A DNA stretch of 64,000 bases from Saturnia japonica (GCA_033032175.1 CM065323.1:15686001-15750000); one strand, 5' to 3'. Shown: positions 36,408 through 47,108, numbered from the stretch's first letter. The notes: a model not told the origin generated them from the letters alone. A program made the numbers and translations.

Positions 36408-36853
36408 CGTACTATAACATCTTATGGCGTGATGACCCAAGCAAACCCATTTCTTGTTTACAGTTACAAACTGTTACTTATGGTTTGAAGGCTTCTACCT
36501 ACTTAAGCACTAGGTGTCTTCTAGATCTAACACAACATAATATAAACCGTCTTAAATTTTGGAATGTTTGTTCTAAATTAAAACAAGACTTTTGGAGAGT
36601 TTGGTCAAAAGATTACTTGTCACAACTCCAAAACCGACCTAAGTGGAAGTATGAAAATGAAAATATTAAAAATGGTGATTTGGTTATTGTCAAAGTAAAT
36701 AATGTTGCTCCATTATGTTGGCCCATGGGACGTATAATGGAAACCTACCCTGGCCCAGATGGGAAAGTTAGAGTGGCTAAAATAAAGATGGGTCATAATG
36801 GTAAAGTGTATACTAGATCATATAAACATTTATGTCCATTGCCTTTAGATTAA
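36408..36853 (+). pseudogene. BEL-1 reverse transcriptase remainder fused to integrase C-terminus
   Basis: The frame resumes I-L-W-R-D-D-P...T-V-T-Y-G-L-K-A-S-T-Y-L-S-T-R, the segment following motif A in BEL reverse transcriptase. It jumps in frame to the integrase tail: D-F-W-R-V-W-S-K-D-Y-L, D-L-V-I-V-K, P-M-G-R-I, Y-P-G-P-D-G-K-V-R-V. The YxDD motif, RNase H and integrase core are missing, so BEL-1 had lost ~3 kb internally. The TAA is at 36851. The deletion point lies near 36520. Confidence 0.82.
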
Positions 36854-37170
36854 CTATAATTAAAAAATTATAATAATCATTTATAAATTTATGTACTTGT
36901 TCCCATTCAGGCACTCGCCCAACTTATGTTCAATACATAAATTGAACATAAAAAGTAATATGTAGATAAAAATATGTATAACAACAATTTGTATGTAAAA
37001 AATTGGAACATTTATAGTATAGTGTAGTTTTATAGCGACAACACTGGGTTGACTCACTTGGCAACACTAAAAAGTAGCCATATTGGTTTAATGTAAAATT
37101 TGCAAGTGCATCCTTCGTCATTCCTTTTTTGTATAAATATGTGCAGTGTGCTATGATAAAAGTAACTACA
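36854..37170. other. BEL-1 3' flank, no LTR identified
   Basis: AT-rich sequence containing the small hairpin TATGTTCAAT-ACATAA-ATTGAACATA. It ends at the insertion point of BEL-2. Confidence 0.4.
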
Positions 37171-37173
37171 CAA

Positions 37174-37332
37174 AATTATATTATGATATGGAACAATTAA
37201 ATAAATGATAAAAACAACCGTTCCGATGAGTGCTTTATTGCGACTGATTGTACACAATTTCATTTAAATACAACGATGATAAATTTTTCTTATTACTAAA
37301 AATTACTTTACAAATGTGCGGTAACCCGTACA
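37174..37332 (-). repeat. BEL-2 3' LTR
   Basis: Minus strand TGTACGGGTTACCGCACATT through a GCAATAAAGCACTC polyadenylation-signal region to ATAATATAATTTT. Nearly identical to 51711-51872. Confidence 0.82.
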
Positions 37333-38120
37333 TCTTCGCCACTAAATAAAAGATGAGAAAATGATAGGAATTTGTAATATGAAAATGTCAACGATATAAT
37401 ACTAAAATTGTCACTTATCCTAGGTACCTTAAAGCGCACTGATACCATGGGCGAGGTGCCCTTATTTACACTTAATTCACTTTGCGACCGTGGTATTGAC
37501 GGCACATGCACTACACTATTTACGCTATCACTGTTGCCGTTGTGTACTGTGGGCGCGGCGACGGCGGCCGCCATGCTCGCAGCATCACGCACATGATGCT
37601 TCCTCCCGCAAGGATGATGATACAAATAACGATATAAGAGTGAGTAATGATGTATATCATGTATAGTAGGTTGACTCTGCTGTGACTGTTCCTTTAACAA
37701 GTCTAGTTAATCTTTCATTTTGCTAAACTGACGTTCATGATCTTTTTGCTCAGGATATTCAAATGTTGTTGTAACATTCAATAACCGATTCAAAGCTGAT
37801 ATTTCGGGCTTTTCTATATGATTATTGATAGTGATATGATTTATAAAGTTATTATGGGCATTGATATTAAACGTGTTGCTTCTTAGGGTACAACCTTGAC
37901 CGATAGTAATAATGCCATTGCCTGATAATGCTTCTATTTTCATTCCTGCCGCCCCGCAAAATATGCGAACCGTACATTGTTTATAACAGCTGAATAGCCA
38001 CGAGTTCTGCGTATGTAAAATGATCCACCTGTCGCGATATTTTGTCTGCATTGATTGACAAGTTGACTCCAATACGCCACTGTTTATAATAATTTTACAA
38101 AATGACTGATTTGGTGACAA
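37308..38120 (-). pseudogene. BEL-2 env, C-terminal portion
   Basis: Two consecutive minus frames (38120-37707 and 37700-37308) carry cysteine-rich Env ectodomain features, a hydrophobic segment late in the second frame and a stop inside the start of the 3' LTR. A stop or frameshift separates them at ~37703. The piece continues the Env whose front half ends at 43292. The composite insertion separates the halves, so no intact protein can be made. Confidence 0.65.
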
Positions 38121-38401
38121 GTCATATATTAAGCTGTTTAGTGGGCATAGAAGTCGGCCCGTTGACCCTTGTGTTAGCTTTACGAAAAATATAGTTTCTA
38201 ATTTTAATAAATATTACGTATTACAATAAATATTAATATTTGCTAAATGAATAATAAGTTGAGAAATCTATTAAAACTTCTCGATCATGGAGGTAGTTCG
38301 TACAAAATAATATATTGTTTAAGGTTTTATAAAACATACTATGTTTTAGCTTGACGATAATTATTGTTTAGTCTACCAACTCGTCCATCCTGATAAGTTT
38401 T
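38121..38401. other. Spacer between env and minisatellite
   Basis: AT-rich. The first ~40 bases still read as env in a shifted frame. Nothing else is recognised. Confidence 0.3.
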
Positions 38402-38897
38402 CGCGTCCCCGCGATCACGTGCCCGCCGCACGCACCGGCGCGCCGCGCGCACCCGCGCGCCGCACGCCGACTTTACGTGCCCGCTGCGCGCCGCACGTAC
38501 CCACGCGCCGTACGCACGACTATACGTGCCCGCCGCGCGCCGCACGCACCCGCGCGCCGTACGCACGACTATACGTGCCCGTCGCGTATCGCATGCACTC
38601 GCGCGCCGTACGCACGACTATACGTGCCCGCCGCGCGCCGCACGCACCCGCGCGCCGTACGCACGACTATACGTGCCCGCCGCGCGCCGCACGCACCCGC
38701 GCGCCGTACGCACGACTATACGTGCCCGTCGCGTATCGCATGCACTCGCGCGCCGTACGCACGACTATACGTGCCAGCCGCGCGCCGCACGCACCCGCGC
38801 GCCGCACGCACCCGCCCGCCGCACGCACCCGCGCGCCGTACGCACGATTATACGTGCCTGTCGCGTATCGCACGCACTCGCGCGCCGTACGCACGAA
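38402..38897 (+). repeat. CG-rich minisatellite, 49-bp unit
   Basis: The word GACTATACGTGCC recurs at 38518, 38567, 38616, 38665, 38714 and 38763, exactly 49 bp apart, then after 83 bp (49+34) and a further 49. Each unit carries GCCGCACGCACCCGCGC, a 17-bp subunit that is itself extra-copied at ~38785-38830. It is very GC-rich against an AT-rich background. Long open frames rich in Arg, Ala, Pro and His arise from the repeat and are not credible genes. Confidence 0.9.
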
Positions 38898-38955
38898 TAA
38901 AAAGATTCTCGGTCTTGTCACAAGGTTTTGTCAAACCTGTCCAGTCGTTGAGAAA

Positions 38956-39818
38956 ATGGAATTGACTCGAGAAAATTCAAGAGTGATGATTTATTAGACT
39001 TTCGAAGTGGTTTAACACAAAAACAGTGTGTTGACCGGATGATTGGTGATAAAAGCCCCATACAAAACCACAATTTATCGCTGGTTTGCTGAATTTCAAC
39101 GTGGACGTGTCAAGCTCAGTGATGATCCTCGTCAAGGTCGTCCAAAAACTGCAGTCACCCAAGAAAACGTTGATGCTGTGCGTAAGCTGATTGAGGAAGA
39201 TCGACATGTGACATACCGCGAAATTCAGGCAATCTTTAGACATTGGCATGAGTCGCTCTGTGAAGAGCAAAAAGCGGCTCATGTTACTTGGTGCGTCAGA
39301 ACTCTCGAAAGATTCCACGCAGGATCCTCAAATGCTGTATACAATATCGTATCAGGTGACGAAAAAAAATGGTGGCCACGTTTGTCTCCAAAATCGGCCA
39401 TGTTTACGACTATTCCTTTTGAGGGACAAAGAACGGTTAATGTAGAATGGTATGCTGCTAGCCTTTGTTTGCCACAGGTCGTTTTTGAATTCCGTAAAGA
39501 GAACGGCAACCGCCGCATCATCCTCCATCACGACAATGCGCGCGCAGAACAAAAGAGTTTTTAGAGCAAGAAAACATAGAATTATTAAACCATCCGCCGT
39601 ACAGCCCCGACCTAAGCCCTAATGATTTCTATACTTTCCCTAAAATAAAGAATAAATTGCGTGGACAGAGATTTTCATCACCTGAAGAAGCTGTGGACTC
39701 CTACAAAACGGCCATTTTGGAGACCCCAACTTTCGAATGGAATGGTTGCTTCAATGATTGGTTCCATCGTATGAAAAAATGTGTCAAATTTCGCGGAGAA
39801 TACTTCAAAAAGCAATAA
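38956..39818 (+). pseudogene. mariner transposase, internally deleted and frameshifted
   Basis: This DDD transposase would move its own mariner element at TA sites. It starts M-E-L-T-R-E-N and shows the mariner helix-turn-helix (I-Y-R-W-F-A-E-F-Q-R-G-R, G-R-P-K-T-A-V-T), G-D-E-K, H-H-D-N-A-R and P-P-Y-S-P-D-L-S-P-N-D-F, i.e. the D,D34D catalytic set. It ends K-K-C-V-K-F-R-G-E-Y-F-K at 39818. Frameshifts occur at ~39000 and ~39560, and a segment is missing after R-E-I-Q-A (~39235). The span is 863 bp against ~1,035 for intact mariners. It lies between two CG-rich minisatellites. I could not define its terminal repeats. Confidence 0.85.
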
Positions 39819-39879
39819 ATACATTTTTAAATAGTAATGTTGTCACTTCCTTGATTCCTGAAATTTTCAGTGCCGCCCT

Positions 39880-40246
39880 CGTACGTGCCCGTCGCGCGTC
39901 GCGCGTCGCTCGCAGCACGCAGCACGCAGCACGCAACACGCAGCACGCAACACGCGCACGCAACACGCAACACGCGCACGCTACTGCGCGCACATCGCAC
40001 GCGCACGCTACTGCGCGCACATCGCACATCGCACGCTACTGCGCGCACATCGCACATCGCACGCTACTGCGCGCACATCGCACATCGCACGCTACTGCGC
40101 GCACATCGCACATCGCACGCTACTGCGCGCACATCGCACATCGCACGCTACTGCGCGCACATCGCACATCGCGCGCTACTGCGCGCACATCGCACATAGC
40201 ACGCTCACGCTACTGCGCGCACATCGCACGCTCACGCTACTGCGAC
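39880..40246 (+). repeat. CG-rich repeat zone, ~28-bp unit
   Basis: It opens with GTACGTGCCCGTCGCGCGTCG (similar to the 49-bp array), then an (AACACGCAGCACGC)-type array, then about seven copies of a unit containing GCTACTGCGCGCACATCGCA. It probably continues the first minisatellite across the mariner. Confidence 0.85.
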
Positions 40247-40650
40247 GCTCATAGCAGTGCAGTGTTTACAATGTACGTGCACTTTGCACTTCAAGTTGTT
40301 ATTTACACTCACGCTCATAGCAGTGCAGTGTTTACAATGTACGTGCACTTTGCACTTCAAGTTGTTATTTACACTCACGCTCATAGCAGTGCAGTGTTTA
40401 CAATGTACGTGCACTTTGCACTTCAAGTTGTTATTTACACTCACGCTCATAGCAGTGCAGTGTTTACAATGTACGTGCACGTTGCACTTCAAGTTGTTAT
40501 TTACACGCACGCTCATAGCAGTGCAGTGTTTACAATGTATGTGCACGTTGCACTTCAAGTTGTTATTTACACTCACGCTCATAGCAGTGCAGTGTTTACA
40601 ATGTACGTGCACGTTGCACTTCAAGTATACTCACGCTCATAGCAGTGTAG
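40247..40650 (+). repeat. 66-bp minisatellite, about six copies
   Basis: GCTCATAGCAGTGCAG recurs at 40247, 40313, 40379, 40445, 40511 and 40577 (66 bp apart), then 58 bp later at 40635 with an 8-bp deletion. Because 66 is divisible by three, several frames on both strands stay open through the array. The apparent proteins are 22-residue repeats with no family resemblance. Confidence 0.92.
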
Positions 40651-41000
40651 GTTTTACAAGTGCCAGCCAGCCATCCACGGCTACTTCAGGTGTCCTGACC
40701 TTCAGCACGCAGCGGTCGCCTGTTCCTAGTCATCACCCACGCCTTCTCAACGATCTTAGCACCACACGCTGCTCTTCGGCCGGTCAGCAAGCAGAGACGC
40801 ACTTCTCTCCTGGTACGATGCAGCAGCCAGCCACTATGCAGCACTGCACCACTCATAAATAGAATAACAAATGAATAACAAATTATTTAACATTTTTATA
40901 ACAAATTATTAACGTTTTTATAAATGACAAATTATTCAACATTACCAAGATGACCCATGAGTGATCACCAAAATTAATTTATATTCATCCTGACGCACTG
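40651..41000. other. Unidentified sequence next to the BEL-3 fragment
   Basis: 40660-40860 is GC-richer and serine/histidine/alanine-coding. 40858-40980 contains repeated AATAACAAATTATT words that partly recur at 42762-42810, on the other side of the BEL-3 fragment. Confidence 0.35.
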
Positions 41001-42480
41001 GGGGTCACAGGACATTTGACTCGTTAGGACCCATGCAGCCTGTTGAATCGTCATCACCAAGCGGGAATTATTTTATTCCCCATCACTGTATCTTACGTCC
41101 CGAAAGCACTACAACCAAATTTGAGGGTTGTATTCGATGCCAGCGCCAAAAGCACCACGCTGTTGTGTTTACAGCGGATATCACTAAAATGTATCGTAAC
41201 ATTGAACTTCGACCTGAAGATCGTTGTTGGCAGCACATCTTATAGAGGGAGTCTCCTAACGATTCCGTCACAGAGTTTCAGCTAAACACCGTCACATATG
41301 GCGTAAGCAGTTCTCCGTTTCTCGCAATTAGAACTCTTCATCAGGTTGCCCACGATTATGGTAGCGAGCGACCTCATGCCGCTAAAATTCTTTCCATGAT
41401 ACATTTATGGATGACATAACAGCTGGGGCTCAAACTGTTAATGCAGCGTTAGAGCTCAAAGGTGAGCTGGTAGATCTTTTGGCCTGTGCACAGTTTGAAC
41501 TACGCAAATGGAGATCAAAATCAACGTACGTTAAAGACACTTGGTATTAAATGGGATCCAGTTTAAGATATCTTTACTTATTCTTTCTCGCAGCTAAATT
41601 CGAACTGCACTAAGCGTGCGATACTTTCAAACGTCGCTCGCATCTATGATCCTCTTGGTTGGTTGACGCCAGTAGTCTTACAAGCCAAACTTATCTTACA
41701 AACCTTGTGGCGCTACCAACTCAATTGGGATCAGTCTGTGCCATCTGATATAGCTCAAGAGTGGCAAGACTTTGTGAAGGAACTAATTCATCTCAAAGAA
41801 CTTCGACTTCCACGCCGAGTCTCGAGCTCCACGGCCATTCATTACGAGTTGATAGGTTTTTCACAAACGCTTACGGTTGTTGTGTCTACATACGAGCGCT
41901 TGGTAGTAAAGACAATCCTGTTCAGTTACTTATTGCCAAGTCGAAGGTAGCACCTTTAAAACCACTTACCGTCAACCGACTGGAGCTTTGTGGTGCCGTC
42001 TTACTGTCACGGATTTTAAGCACATGTGGAATATTCTCCGTGGTCATATAGATCTAACTCGAATGATAGCTTTTACTGATAGTAAAATCGTTTTGTCGTG
42101 GCTATATACTGAATCACATAAAGTAAAAACACTCGTGGCACATCGTGTTGTTAAAATAAAATCACGGACAACGTCAGTGTTGAGAATTGGCATCATGTGT
42201 CAACACCCCCTCCTGGTGGTCAGGCCTGAACTGGATCTCAAAAGAGACATCAACGTGGCCTATAAATAACACGGTCGAACTAGATTCGGTTCCCGAACTA
42301 AAACCTATTCACATTTCCCACGTAATTAGTGACAAATATCCGAGTACAGACTCAAATCTGGTCTTACGGTCAGCGAACTTGAGTATTCACTGAACACTTT
42401 TGTTCGATATGTTCAGACTATCTCATTCTCGAACGAGATTGCAGTTTACAATCATATCAAAACTGCTCTCGTAACTGATA
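41000..42480 (+). pseudogene. BEL-3 reverse transcriptase/RNase H fragment
   Basis: The plus strand reads in several frames: L-P-H-H-C-type start (P-H-H-C-I-L-R-P-E-S-T-T-T-K), F-T-A-D-I-T-K-M-Y-R-N-I (motif A), L-N-T-V-T-Y-G-V-S-S-S-P-F, F-M-D-D-I (YxDD position, Y to F) and F-E-L-R-K-W. It then gives the RNase H region: N-R-L-E-L-C-G-A-V-L-L-S-R, F-T-D-S-K-I-V-L-S-W-L. At least five frameshifts or stops. It is more diverged from BEL-1 and BEL-2 than they are from each other, and lies opposite in orientation to BEL-2. Confidence 0.8.
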
Positions 42481-42699
42481 TTTATGGTCATCACACATAA
42501 ATCGGTCATAGGCAGGGGCCTCAAGTCCCCAAGTCGAATCTCTAAAGACGTTTTTATATTTTGCAAATCTGCTGCGACTCTCGTAACCTTCCAAGCATTC
42601 CATGCCACAGACTAGTTTTACGCAGTCGCAAGATAACCAACTAATTAGCAACCACTGTAAGTTGCCTAACGGTCTTCCTCTTGTGAGGCAACCTTCATG

Positions 42700-43275
42700 A
42701 CAACTTGAATCCAATACTTACATTAAAACGACCCATTGCAATAATTTACAACAGAATAAAATAACAAATTATTTGAGTGGTTACTAAAATCATTCGCAAT
42801 TTATCAATATTCATAATTAAACACAAATGCATAAATTGGCCATTTGCTCACACAATTCATCTAGAAAACTTTTTACATGACTTACATTTACATGACTTAC
42901 CTTACCTCTATGTGACCCAAAATAATCACTTCATCACTACAATGTTCAATGCCCATATTGTGGTCGTATGATTACATCAGGGTGGTAATAATATACCAAA
43001 ATTCCTGATGTTATCCCACTTCTGAATTGAAAACAAACTCAATAGAATAAACCAAAGATACTTCACTATAATTTCACTTTAATAACTAATCACTGTGTCC
43101 ACTTGTATTCACTATAATTTACTTCATTAACTCTATTAATCTTGCACATCCGGCCTGCCTCCTCGCTCAGTACCGACTGCCCGTCCTTTTATAGTAAACC
43201 AATATTTAAGGAACCGACATTTTCAATCGGAAAGAAAAATACCGGAAGTCAAAACTGAGCTACTAAGAGTTAAAT
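42700..43275 (-). promoter_or_regulatory. LTR-like segment with TATA box
   Basis: On the minus strand TATAAAAG (43186-43193) is followed ~25 bp on by GGGCAGTCGGTACTGAGCGAG, like a core promoter and start site. AT-rich sequence follows, then CAGAAGTGGGATAACATCAGG (~43000), which could be a leader. It may be an LTR of an unidentified element. No partner LTR was seen. Confidence 0.35.
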
Positions 43276-43291
43276 AGAACAATATTAAAAT

Positions 43292-44330
43292 CTAGACATA
43301 TTCTAAAATAAAAGATAATACTTGAAAGCAGGAATGTATGTCATCTTCAGAAAGTAACATGCCGATATCTTTTCTTAAATTATAGGCAACGTAAGGTATT
43401 TTAGATACCATCTGATATGTATTTTGTTCGTCAATTTTTTGGGGAATTCCAATAATTTTATTAAGTTCATACATGTCTCTACTTAGTATGGGAATCTTAG
43501 CTTCAATTATTATATAACTGTTAACCACTCTGCTGGAAACCCTTATAAGCTTATATAAATCCAATATATTATCTCTGTTAACAGGTACAGTTAGGTCAGC
43601 AGGTAGGTAATGAGATATTAAATTTACTTGATCTTGTAATTGACCTATCGATAATATATTCATGTTTATGTTGCCGTGACGGATGTCGGTAACAATGTCA
43701 AGCAGGCTCTGCTGGAGTCGCCGTAAGTTTGATAAAATCATATTCGCTGTTAGTGCTGATGATGTGATATATAGGCCTTTTTTGTTGTCGAATGTTACCG
43801 TATTCATCTCTGCCGATAAATTTAATAAACGTTCTTTAATGAATTTAAATTGTTTATTCATGTTTTCTTCGTTACGTTTTAGTATATCATATTCCGTCTC
43901 GATAATTATTGTTTGATTCCTAATTAGGTTATGTAAATGTTTCTCATTCTTTGATAATTCATTGATGTCTTTTTCGTACTGTTGGGCGAACCGTTCGTCC
44001 AAAACCCCAAATAACATGTTTGCTAAATACCCAATCCCGTTGATTAAGCCACGTTTTACTCTTTTTGGCAATTGATTCATAATAAGTGCTGTAAAATTCT
44101 CGATTTCTCGTATTTCATGTGCCAACTGAGATATATTATTATACTCATCGTATTTTTTACAGAGTTCCTATAGGTGCTCAATATACTGCTTAATATCCGA
44201 TACTCCATGCCAATGTATAGATATATTATAATAAATTATATGTTTCCATTCGTCCCTTACAATTTGTAGTTCTGATACTTTGTCGAAAAATAATCCTTGG
44301 TTGTTGCTAGGTAACGCTGATATATTATAA
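43292..44330 (-). pseudogene. BEL-2 env, N-terminal portion
   Basis: Envelope glycoprotein of the type shared by some insect BEL and errantivirus elements and the baculovirus F protein. The minus frame has a furin-type basic cleavage site (R-V-K-R) at ~44060 followed by a glycine-rich hydrophobic fusion-peptide-like stretch, then a long alpha-helical region. Upstream coding continues to ~44320 but an in-frame TAG lies at 44168-44170. The frame ends at 43292, where the composite insertion begins. The rest of the protein is at 37308-38120. In intact elements such proteins mediate membrane fusion; this copy is broken. Confidence 0.75.
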
Positions 44331-44790
44331 AATGGTAAGCGTTAGAATTGTAAAATAATTCCGAAAGATTTTTTTTCGTTGTCTACGCCGTGGTTGAGTT
44401 TCTCCCTGAGTGTTCCTAGAAGATGTGACTGGCTGCTGGCTGATATGTTCTGTTGATTGGTCTCGTGTTAAGCCACTGACGTCATGATGTATGGGTAATA
44501 GACACAACTTTGATACAGGACGCTTAGTAATACCAGATGGTGTTTTGATAGTAACCACCCGAACATGTCCGTCCTTACCCGGGTGCACTTCCACGATTCT
44601 AGCCATGGCCCATCGTGTAGGTGGTAATATCTCATCCTTCACGACAACTATGTCACCAATTTTTATATCTTGCCGCCGAGTGTGCCATTTACTGCGTTTC
44701 TGAAGAGATTGCAAATATTCATGAGACCACTTTTTCCAAAAACCTTTCATCATAGTTTGCACTAAATGCCACCTAATAGGCAAACTAATC
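44325..44790 (-). pseudogene. BEL-2 integrase C-terminus
   Basis: The minus frame reads R-W-H-L-V-Q-T-M-M-K-G-F-W-K-K-W-S, D-I-V-V-V-K-D, P-P-T-R-W-A-M-A-R-I and H-P-G-K-D-G-H-V-R-V, the C-terminal domain that follows the integrase core. It is separated from the core by the LINE insertion. Around 20 residues expected at the junction are missing. Confidence 0.85.
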
Positions 44791-46264
44791 AAAATCAAAA
44801 TAATCTTTATTCAATTTAGGCCCTAAAAAGGCACTTATAAATGTCAAAACACTACTGCCGGTTCGGAAAATATCCCAGACATCGAGAAGAACCGGTAAGA
44901 AACTCGATCGGGTTTATCTCTTTTTTTTTTTGTTAACTGTACAAATGTTACAAATATAACAGGTACAACAATAATATATTAGTGGATGCACAGAGAGGGA
45001 GTCACTTACAGACATCACTATCATTCACATAATGATCCACCCTATAATAACCTTTTGACAATAAAACCCGCTTGACGTGGTCCTTGAACTTGTTGTCAGG
45101 TAAATCAGTAATGTGCTTCGGGATCTTGTTATAGAACCTAACAATATTACCTAAAAAACTTTTATTAGTCTTACTAAGTCTAAAACACGGTACGACTAAT
45201 TTATCTTTATTTCTAGTATTTACATTGTGCTGTTCTTTGACAAAATCCAGCTTGTCTAAGTTTTTACGGACATACATTAAGTTATCAAAGATGTATTGGG
45301 AGGGCAAAGTTAAAATACTAAATTCCTGGAACTTGTTCTTTAGTGATTCGCGGGGTCTCGCATTGTAAATTGCTCGAACTGCCCGTTTTTGTAATATAAA
45401 TACGGTATCTACCTCAGCTGCTGAACCCCACAGCAAAATACCGTAAGACATTAAGCTATGAAAGTAAGCGAAGTAGACTAACCTAGCGGTGGCAATATCT
45501 GTTAACTGACGAATTTTGCGTACTGCGAATGCAGCAGAACTTAATCTTCCCGCCAACGTTTTAATATGCGGACCCCACTGTAATTTTGAATCAAGGGTAA
45601 TGCCCAAGAAGACAGTACCGTCAACTAAGCCTACTAAATTCCCTTCTATCTTGATACTACTATCAACACGCCGAACATTGGGCAAGATATATCTCATACA
45701 TTTGGTTTTGTTTGCATTTAGTAGTATATTATTTAAAGCAAACCATTCAGAGATTTTAAATAAGGCGTTGTTTAATTGCCTACGCTCCGAATCTATTCTT
45801 TTCACTTTGAATATAAGTGAAGTGTCGTCTGCAAAAAGAACCATGCCAGCACCATTTTCAACAACGGACGGTAGATCGTTTATATAAACGAGAAACAAAA
45901 ATGGTCCCAAAATCGAACCCTGAGGGACGCCGACTCTAACCAATGATCCCGAAGAGGTTGCTCCATTTACACTTATTTTCTGACAGCGCTCGGTTAAATA
46001 AGAAATTAGGATGTCGAGAGAAGTTTCACGTACACCATAGTGTTTTAGCTTAAGTATAAGCGTACTGTGGTCAACGCAGTCGAAGGCCTTTGAGAGATCA
46101 CAGAACACACCGATTGCATCCTGCGACTCCTCCCAAGCCCTATATATATGACTTAGCAGTGTTGCACCAGCGTCAGTGGTTGATTTTGATTTTGTGAAAC
46201 CATATTGCCGACTAGCCAAAATCTCTTGTGCTTTGAAATATTGTACTAGCTGCTTGAGCATAAT
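44790..46264 (-). mobile_element. 5'-truncated LINE inserted in BEL-2 integrase
   Basis: Minus-strand insertion ending in an (ATTTTG)-type tail (44790-44806) after AATAAAGATT. The 5' junction at ~46264 abuts BEL integrase (F-L-I-G-R-K). Sister 3' ends are at 9354-9510 and 58925-59389. Confidence 0.85.
45002..46261 (-). CDS. LINE reverse transcriptase, C-terminal two thirds (Jockey/CR1-like)
   Basis: An uninterrupted 419-residue frame with the reverse transcriptase core: R-Q-Y-G-F-T-K-S-K-S-T-T-D-A, V-F-C-D-L-S-K-A-F-D-C-V-D-H (motif A), G-V-P-Q-G-S-I-L-G-P-F-L-F (motif B) and L-F-A-D-D-T-S-L (motif C, FADD). The post-catalytic segment includes L-Q-K-R-A-V-R-A-I-Y and the C-terminal V-K-R-V-L-L-S-K-G-Y-Y. 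The enzyme copies LINE RNA at the nicked target. The endonuclease and the start of the polymerase domain are missing, so this copy cannot act alone. The open frame suggests a young insertion, later than the decayed BEL-2 around it. Clade assignment is by appearance. Confidence 0.88.
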   Translation of the reverse strand: MLKQLVQYFKAQEILASRQYGFTKSKSTTDAGATLLSHIYRAWEESQDAIGVFCDLSKAFDCVDHSTLILKLKHYGVRETSLDILISYLTERCQKISVNGATSSGSLVRVGVPQGSILGPFLFLVYINDLPSVVENGAGMVLFADDTSLIFKVKRIDSERRQLNNALFKISEWFALNNILLNANKTKCMRYILPNVRRVDSSIKIEGNLVGLVDGTVFLGITLDSKLQWGPHIKTLAGRLSSAAFAVRKIRQLTDIATARLVYFAYFHSLMSYGILLWGSAAEVDTVFILQKRAVRAIYNARPRESLKNKFQEFSILTLPSQYIFDNLMYVRKNLDKLDFVKEQHNVNTRNKDKLVVPCFRLSKTNKSFLGNIVRFYNKIPKHITDLPDNKFKDHVKRVLLSKGYYRVDHYVNDSDVCK

Positions 46265-47011
46265 TTTCTACCAATTAAAAAATGTCCCGGAGTCAATGAT
46301 TCTAGGTCATCTGTGTTTTCGGTTAAGTGCGCATAGTGGCCTAGAATTTATACACGCCTCAATTTGGGTCAAAAGTGTTAAAAACTCCTCATATGTCAAT
46401 TTTTGTGTCCCAATTACTCTCCGCAAATGATATTTCATGCATCGTACCGCTGCCTCCCATACACCTCCAGCACTGGGCCAGGCAGGTGCATTAAAATGCC
46501 ACCTAATTCCTAGCTCACCGGTATAACTGATAAACTCATTGCTAATATTTTGCTTTGCCAACTTGCATTCTTCTCGTAATAACCTCGACGCGCCGATGAA
46601 ATTTGTCCCATTGTCACTAAACATCTCTGTGGGTGTTCCTCGTCTAGCGCACATTCTACGGAAAGCCGCAAGTAACGCGGGTGCGCTCAGATCAGAGACT
46701 AACTCTATATGTACAGCCTTGGTGCTAAGACAGACAAACACTGCATTAAAGCCCTTACTAGTTATGGTACCACGGCCTTTATTGGCCTTAATTTCAACGT
46801 GTCCAGTAAAATCCACAGCGCAATGTGTGAAGGGGCGCGATGGAGTGACCCTGGGCTTCGGTAGGTCAGCCATGATTTGCTGATGATTTCTTTGATTAAA
46901 GCGTCGACAAGTAACGCAGTTTCTAAGTTGCTTCTGAACAATGTTTATACCACTTACAATCCAATATTTATTTCTTACTTGAGCCAACGTAAGCTTAGGT
47001 CCCCCATGCAA
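46264..47011 (-). pseudogene. BEL-2 integrase core
   Basis: The minus frame shows the zinc-binding region (C-V-T-C-R-R-F) and catalytic D,D,E residues in A-V-D-F-T-G, F-S-D-N-G-T-N-F and G-G-V-W-E-A-A-V, which insert the cDNA into host DNA. A frameshift at ~46310 precedes T-D-D-L-E-S-L-T-P-G-H-F-L-I-G-R, after which the LINE interrupts. Confidence 0.88.
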
Positions 47012-47108
47012 TGTTGGACATGGGCCTGGTCAATGATAAGCTCTGTGAAACGGTTGTTACCTGATAATAAGATAGGTTTCTTCGATGATTGATTGATAAA
47101 AGAATTAT

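Larger units (their letters stand above)
38170..43275. mobile_element. Composite insertion in BEL-2 env
   Basis: This block sits between the two halves of env. In order it contains a CG-rich 49-bp minisatellite, a mariner, a second CG-rich repeat zone, a 66-bp minisatellite, a BEL reverse transcriptase/RNase H fragment on the plus strand and a TATA-bearing LTR-like segment. Its boundaries are inferred from where env coding resemblance stops and resumes. What brought it in is unknown. Confidence 0.55.

Noticed and set aside
36880..37170. 3' LTR of BEL-1
   Set aside because: No convincing match to the sequence upstream of the 26580 leader motif.
38339..38997. Overlapping Arg/Ala/Pro-rich open frames on both strands
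   Set aside because: They are translations of the 49-bp CG-rich minisatellite. Several frames are open at once because of repeat composition, not selection.
38402..40650. Possible CRISPR array
   Set aside because: Regular spacing, but units are contiguous tandem repeats with no unique spacers, and the genome is eukaryotic.
39758..40862. Long repeat-protein-like open frames (up to ~294 codons)
   Set aside because: They run through two minisatellites. The 66-bp period keeps frames open; no start context or family resemblance.
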